From positions 992,001 through 1,056,000 of the forward strand of contig NZ_AP014548.1 in the NCBI RefSeq assembly GCF_000831385.1: a stretch of 64,000 bases of DNA. Direction: 5' to 3'. Under the pieces are notes generated by a model, which saw nothing but the letters and a program-made list of their open reading frames with translations, did no database searches and was not told the origin of the DNA. Each line of letters opens with the position of its first letter. Within the stretch, counting starts at the first letter, position 1. Positions 59,855 through 64,000 of the stretch are shown one piece after another. The stretch is from Nonlabens marinus S1-08 (lineage in GTDB: Bacteria > Bacteroidota > Bacteroidia > Flavobacteriales > Flavobacteriaceae). The translations under genes and the position numbers were made by a program.

Positions 59855-60532
59855 CTATTTGTCTCTCTTTAAGACTTCATCAATCATACCGTACTCTAGT
59901 GCCTCGTCTGCACGCATCCAGAAATCACGGTCACTATCTTCATTAATTTGTTCATAGGTCTTACCCGTATGTTGAGCGATGATTTGATACAATTCTTCTT
60001 TCAATTTGATCGTTTCTTGTATCGCAATTTCAATATCAGACGCTTGTCCTTGAGCTCCACTAGATACCTGGTGGATCATGACGCGGGAATGTGGCAATGC
60101 GCTACGTTTCCCCTTTTGTCCTGCACATAATAGAACGGCTCCCATACTGGCTGCCATTCCTGTACAGATTGTTGCGACATCTGGTTTGATGAATTGCATG
60201 GTGTCGTAGATCCCCAATCCTGCATAAACGCTACCTCCTGGCGAGTTGATGTAGATTTGAATGTCCTTATTAGCATCTGCACTTTCCAGAAAGAGCAATT
60301 GTGCTTGTATGATGTTTGCCACTTGATCGTTGACCCCTGTACCCATAAATATGATACGGTCCATCATCAACCTGGAAAAAACATCCATGGCCAAAACATT
60401 CATTTGACGTTCTTCTATGATATTGGGAGTGAGATTATTAGGATACATATTCCCCATAATCTTATCGTAATACATCGGGTTCACACCGCGATCTTTTACT
60501 GCGTATTTTTCAAATTCCTTAGCTATATCCAT
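59855..60532 (-). CDS. clpP: ATP-dependent Clp protease proteolytic subunit ClpP
   Basis: The 225-residue serine protease shows catalytic Ser129 (TGMAASMGAVL) and His154 (HSRVMIHQ) with Asp later in DRDFWM. It forms the double-ring chamber that ClpX feeds. The N-terminal extension of about 20 residues before the loop MGNMYPNNL is as usual in Bacteroidota ClpP and is removed by autoprocessing. It lies between tig and clpX on the minus strand. Confidence 0.97.
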   Translation of the reverse strand: MDIAKEFEKYAVKDRGVNPMYYDKIMGNMYPNNLTPNIIEERQMNVLAMDVFSRLMMDRIIFMGTGVNDQVANIIQAQLLFLESADANKDIQIYINSPGGSVYAGLGIYDTMQFIKPDVATICTGMAASMGAVLLCAGQKGKRSALPHSRVMIHQVSSGAQGQASDIEIAIQETIKLKEELYQIIAQHTGKTYEQINEDSDRDFWMRADEALEYGMIDEVLKRDK

Positions 60533-60547
60533 AACCGTAATATTACT

Positions 60548-60596
60548 TTTTCTTATAATAAAAAGGCGTTAACCTAGTTGTAAAAGTCAACGCCTA
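60548..60596 (-). terminator. Terminator or attenuator between tig and clpP
   Basis: On the minus strand AGGCGTTGAC and GTTAACGCCT pair with one G-U, followed by TTTTTATTATAAG. It could limit the amount of clpPX message relative to tig. Confidence 0.75.
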
Positions 60597-60618
60597 AATA
60601 TAGTGATTATAGAAGGGC

Positions 60619-61947
60619 TTAGGCGTCGTAAGCTTCTTTTATGAAGTCCTCGTATGTGACCTCTTTAGTTTTCAACTTAACGTTGTCTTTGAAGAATTGG
60701 AGCATTTTCTCATTCTGCAATTGCTCACTCATTCTCTTTACCTCTTCTTGATTTTGCATGATGCGCGCGACAATCTGGTCTACTTCTTCATCAGTCGCAT
60801 CCATATGACCGTACTGCTTCATTTGTTCTCTAATCTGAGCGCTGGCATAAGCTTTCAATTCTTCAAACTTCAATTGCAAGTCTTCATTTGACTTTAAAAT
60901 GTTTGATTCGATCAACTGGTATCTCAACCCTTTTTCAGAACGCTCGTACTCTGCAGCTGCTTCTTCTTCAGTCAATTCTTTCTCTCCATTATTTGCGATC
61001 CATTTTTTAAGGAAATCTGCTGGAAGATCGAATTTTGTGTTCTCGATTAAAGTCTCCGTTACATCAGTCAATAGCTTCTGATCTGTCTGTTGTGCGAACT
61101 GCTTTTTAGCATCTTCTCTCAATCGCTCTCTAAGTTCCTCCTCACTTTTGATCACATCTGGACCGAAAAGCTTATCAAAAAACTCCTGGTTCAGGTCTGC
61201 TTTCTCACGTTCGTTTACTTCAGTGATTTCAAAACTTACTGTGATATCTAGATCATGAGCTTGATCGTGTTCAATCTTCAAGAAGTTCATCAAGTCGTGA
61301 TCGTCATTGAAAAGACCCTTAGTGTTCAATTCTAGCGTATCTCCTTTTTTAGCTCCAATGAATTTTTTCTCATTCGTTTTCCCTTTGATCTTGTCAATGG
61401 TAAATGTAGCATCAGTATTGATTCCTTCATCATCATTGCGGAAGATTCCAGTCACCTGATCTCCTGCTTCAACTTCAGTCTTACTGATTAACTTACCGTA
61501 TTGCTCTCTGATGCGGTCAATCTGTTTGTTGATGGTCGCATCATCAGTCTTAATTTCATAGTGGGTAATGGCTTTCTGGCCTTTTAGATCTACCTCAAAC
61601 TCAGGAGCCATTCCTATTTCAAAATCAAAACTATAATTTTCAGAATTCCAGTCGATTTCACCTTGCTCTACAGGTAAAGGATTCCCTAGCAAATTGAGAT
61701 TCTCTTTAGAGATGTAATTGTTCAATTGCTCTTGAATCAATTTATTGATCTCTTCTACTAGTATAGGAGTGCGGTATTTCTTATTGATCAAGCTCGCTGG
61801 TACGTGGCCTTTTCTAAATCCTGGAATGGTAGCTGTCTTGCGGTAATCTGCAAGAATCTTGTCTACTTTCTCTTTATAATCTGCTTGTGCAACCTCAATA
61901 GTTAGGGTGGCAGTAAGTGCGTCGTTGTCAGTGCGCTTGATATTCAT
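60619..61947 (-). CDS. tig: Trigger factor (ribosome-associated chaperone)
   Basis: The 442-residue protein has a ribosome-binding N-terminal domain (MNIKRTDNDALTATLTIEVA, with the loop FRKGHVPASL near 40-50), a middle domain in the PPIase position (VEAGDQVTGIFRNDD) that appears degenerate as in other Bacteroidota, and a helical C-terminal chaperone domain (about 240-442). It binds nascent chains. It heads the tig-clpP-clpX operon with a textbook promoter, and a terminator or attenuator follows. Confidence 0.95.
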   Translation of the reverse strand: MNIKRTDNDALTATLTIEVAQADYKEKVDKILADYRKTATIPGFRKGHVPASLINKKYRTPILVEEINKLIQEQLNNYISKENLNLLGNPLPVEQGEIDWNSENYSFDFEIGMAPEFEVDLKGQKAITHYEIKTDDATINKQIDRIREQYGKLISKTEVEAGDQVTGIFRNDDEGINTDATFTIDKIKGKTNEKKFIGAKKGDTLELNTKGLFNDDHDLMNFLKIEHDQAHDLDITVSFEITEVNEREKADLNQEFFDKLFGPDVIKSEEELRERLREDAKKQFAQQTDQKLLTDVTETLIENTKFDLPADFLKKWIANNGEKELTEEEAAAEYERSEKGLRYQLIESNILKSNEDLQLKFEELKAYASAQIREQMKQYGHMDATDEEVDQIVARIMQNQEEVKRMSEQLQNEKMLQFFKDNVKLKTKEVTYEDFIKEAYDA

Positions 61948-61979
61948 TTAAAGACTTTTATGCTGTTAAATTCGGGCTG

Positions 61980-62009
61980 CAAAATTAACCTTTATTTCCC
62001 TCTTAACAA
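61980..62009 (-). promoter_or_regulatory. Promoter of tig-clpP-clpX
   Basis: On the minus strand TTG (62009-62007), exactly 19 bases and TAATTTTG (61987-61980) match the Bacteroidota consensus. The leader would be about 27 nt. Confidence 0.75.
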
Positions 62010-62024
62010 AACTAGATTAGAGTC

Positions 62025-62372
62025 TTAGCGACCCTTGTCCTCTGTTGTTTTGATTAGGATGGATCTTGCGATAGCTAGTAACAAGGCAAAGATGAGTGCA
62101 TACCATATGTTTTCTACTTCAAACCCACTCACGAGCCAGTCTGCCATCATTATGATAAATGCATTGATAAACAGTAAAAAGATGCCTAGGGTTAATACTG
62201 TTATCGGCAAGGTCAATATGACTAGGATTGGTCTAACGATAAAATTAAGTACAGACAAAGCTAATGCTACCCATACTGCGGTTAAAAACCCATCTGTAGA
62301 TACCCCTGGAAGTAGGTATGAGAGAAGGATTACTAAAATAGCCGTGAGTAAAAGATTGAGAAGAAATTTCAT
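62025..62372 (-). CDS. Phage holin family IV-like membrane protein
   Basis: The 115-residue protein has four hydrophobic helices (MKFLLNLLLTAILVILLSYL, LNFIVRPILVILTLPITVL, then IFLLFINAFIIMMADWLV and LIFALLLAIARSIL) and matches the PF04020-type conserved membrane family common in bacterial chromosomes. The family name includes holin but most members are not phage-linked; function is unknown. I start at the ATG at 62372 because the longer frame to 62417 runs through a terminator. Confidence 0.85.
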   Translation of the reverse strand: MKFLLNLLLTAILVILLSYLLPGVSTDGFLTAVWVALALSVLNFIVRPILVILTLPITVLTLGIFLLFINAFIIMMADWLVSGFEVENIWYALIFALLLAIARSILIKTTEDKGR

Positions 62373-62389
62373 AGGTCGTTCAGTTTTGC

Positions 62390-62432
62390 CCAAAAATAAA
62401 ACATCCGCCAGGATCAAAGTCTTAGCGGATGC
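62390..62432 (-). terminator. Terminator of the GDSL-like lipoprotein gene
   Basis: On the minus strand GCATCCGC and GCGGATG form a stem with a 16-base loop, followed by TTTTATTTTTG. Confidence 0.75.
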
Positions 62433-62457
62433 TTAATAAATTAGATTATTTGATGTG

Positions 62458-63987
62458 CTATAAGCCGTTACTAGGTTGTACAGACTTGTATTGTCCTATG
62501 TTAACTGATGGGACATTAGAGTTGTACGTGCTATTGATAGCGTTCAAAATAGTGTTTGCAGTAAATGCATAACCTCTAGGTGTAGGATGAACTCCATCAA
62601 GAGAGAATGCACCTCCAGAAGCATACGTGCTGGTAAGTACTCCTCCGTTGAAAGATACTCCTGTATCAGCTACAGTTCTCAATGCTGCTTGAGCATCTAC
62701 TAAAGCTAACCCATTTGCTGCTGCTAGAGCTGCAATAGTCGCGTTGTAAGAATCTTGAGCCGCTTTTACACGAGCTTGTTCTCTTACAGTTAAAACATTT
62801 GCATTTGCTAATGGTACCGCAACACCTCTAACCGATGTAGGGTCATTAGGGTTTGCAAGGGTACCTAGAATAGAAGCTGTAGGGAACGTGATTAAATCTT
62901 GAGCCGTAGCTTGACGCAGCTTAGGTAACATTTGAGATGGGTTTGCCGGATTAGGTAAAGCGGTAAGGTCATCATCAAGAATTACCACGGCATTTTGACC
63001 AGCAGCAAAATTGATTCTTCTTGCGGCAGCTTCTTCAGTAGAAAGTAACGGCGTTTGACCATAACCAGCTATAGCTGCATTATAATTTGCATAACTCTGG
63101 TTCACAAAAGCGGCCGTAGGCGCATCTAATGGGATGGCGTTAAAAGGTACCGTTGTAAAGAAAGGAATTGAAGTCACATCTGGTATGTTTATTAAAGCAC
63201 CCTTAGCTCCATTAGCAGTCAACGCGGTCACGTATCCTGAATAAACACTAGCAAATACATTTGCGTTAGTGATGTCATTACCTCCATAAACAGCAGGATT
63301 AAGATTTTCCGGTGCATTAGACGCATTCCGGTTTACACCTGATCCTCCAGAAGTTGCATAACTTAAGATATCATTATTACCTATCCACAACGTAAAGAAA
63401 GTCCCATTTGCAGCTGCAGCATCACCAATAACGGTTGCATTCTCATCACTTGCAAAACGCGCATAATAAGGGTTTGCTCTACCTGTAGCTACTCCAGCAA
63501 CTGAGCCATAGCCAGCAGCTCCCAGGTGAAAACTTTTAGCCCCAGGTACACCGAAGTTATTTAAGGGTCCAGTAAATTTATTGGTTACTTCAGTAGTAGG
63601 GGTCCCATTAAGTACAATTGGTCCTGCTGGAATTCCACCATTCGCAGCAAGTACAAACCTGTTTTGAGTGATTTGAGTTCCATTGAGCAATAGACCACCT
63701 AAGTTATCATTTACTAAAGGTTGATTGAAAACTCCACCACCTACAAGCTCAAATTGTTGGGCCATGATGTTAGGGAAAGAATTTTGCTGCCCTTCTACAT
63801 ATAAAGCGGCATCTGCAAATCCTGAGGTTAATGAATTACCTACAGCTACATACTTAGAGAAATCAGCCTCTCCAGCAGTATACACATCTCCATTTTCAAC
63901 AGAGTCTTCAAACTCATTTTCACAGCTCACAAATACAGCGGCAGCTGCAAAAAGAGCTAGATATTTAAAATTGTTTTTCATTTTCAT
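62458..63987 (-). CDS. SGNH/GDSL-like hydrolase lipoprotein
   Basis: The 509-residue lipoprotein has a signal with Cys22 (VFVSCENEF), the block I serine region FSKYVAVGNSLTSGFADAA (Gly-Asn-Ser in place of the usual Gly-Asp-Ser), block III LWIGNNDILSY and block V LDGVHPTPRGYA (Asp and His). It should be an esterase or lipase in the outer membrane; several flavobacterial members lie beside outer-membrane transport proteins. An internal start at residue 3 (MKNNFKY) is possible. The window ends 13 bases above its start. Confidence 0.9.
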   Translation of the reverse strand: MKMKNNFKYLALFAAAAVFVSCENEFEDSVENGDVYTAGEADFSKYVAVGNSLTSGFADAALYVEGQQNSFPNIMAQQFELVGGGVFNQPLVNDNLGGLLLNGTQITQNRFVLAANGGIPAGPIVLNGTPTTEVTNKFTGPLNNFGVPGAKSFHLGAAGYGSVAGVATGRANPYYARFASDENATVIGDAAAANGTFFTLWIGNNDILSYATSGGSGVNRNASNAPENLNPAVYGGNDITNANVFASVYSGYVTALTANGAKGALINIPDVTSIPFFTTVPFNAIPLDAPTAAFVNQSYANYNAAIAGYGQTPLLSTEEAAARRINFAAGQNAVVILDDDLTALPNPANPSQMLPKLRQATAQDLITFPTASILGTLANPNDPTSVRGVAVPLANANVLTVREQARVKAAQDSYNATIAALAAANGLALVDAQAALRTVADTGVSFNGGVLTSTYASGGAFSLDGVHPTPRGYAFTANTILNAINSTYNSNVPSVNIGQYKSVQPSNGL

Positions 63988-64000
63988 TTTTTTACATGCT

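Overview
The window is chromosomal DNA of a marine-type Flavobacteriaceae bacterium (Bacteroidota). The support is direct: a gldH gliding lipoprotein gene, two proteins with type IX secretion C-terminal sorting tails, PRC-barrel, DUF3127 and DUF2490 family proteins, promoters of the Bacteroidota form TTG-N19-TAnnTTTG, and little sign of Shine-Dalgarno sequences. A perfect 16-bp palindrome, CGCTTTCGCGAAAGCG, occurs 12 times in the backbone. I suspect a Nonlabens- or Dokdonia-like genus, but that is inference.

Left backbone (1-20836). It opens with a PRC-barrel protein (cut by the window edge) and a membrane-anchored companion, followed by a greA-HIT-ankyrin operon, a bacilliredoxin, plsC and an acyl-ACP desaturase. 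Next come an aldo/keto reductase, an NtrY-like histidine kinase and an enoyl-CoA hydratase. A six-gene metal-uptake operon on the minus strand follows: DtxR-type regulator, outer-membrane barrel, TroA-like binding lipoprotein, ATPase and two permeases that each carry a C-terminal winged helix. A 15-copy heptanucleotide repeat lies between the ATPase and the first permease. Then come a TerB/J-domain protein, an SCO1-like protein, a secreted M1 peptidase, the site-2 protease rseP and tRNA-Asn(GUU).

Integrated element (20883-34968, about 14.1 kb). A 33-bp direct repeat formed by the 3' end of tRNA-Asn bounds the element (attL 20883-20915, attR 34936-34968). It holds a tyrosine integrase, a CoiA-like nuclease candidate, a recombination module (small protein, Sak4-like ATPase, DUF3871-like protein), two unknown genes, and a two-gene cassette (RepA/AAA_25-like ATPase plus GIY-YIG endonuclease). 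The two cassette genes are each interrupted only by in-frame TGA codons, at positions where tryptophan fits. A four-gene minus-strand operon follows: Dam-type methyltransferase, metallophosphoesterase, P-loop ATPase and an unknown protein. It has the look of an undescribed defence system. No relaxase, conjugation or capsid gene is visible. None of the perfect palindromes occurs inside the element.

Right backbone (34969-64000). It begins with tRNA-end debris and stacked terminators, then a GAF histidine kinase. A tight operon follows: ricT-like, gldH, PBP1A, a PolB-like exonuclease and a fused oligopeptide ABC ATPase. After that come an exported peptide-deformylase-like protein with an S15-type hydrolase, an M13 peptidase, a large T9SS-secreted BNR-repeat protein, a DUF4440-like lipoprotein, the tag glycosylase, two envelope proteins, aat, DUF3127, a flavin reductase and a histidine kinase. 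The protein quality-control operon tig-clpP-clpX, a small membrane protein and a GDSL-like lipoprotein close the window.

The two observations I rate highest are the UGA-as-tryptophan cassette and the iterated palindrome. The palindrome supplies the Phe-Ala-Phe-Ala-Lys-Ala end of signal peptides in three unrelated secreted proteins.
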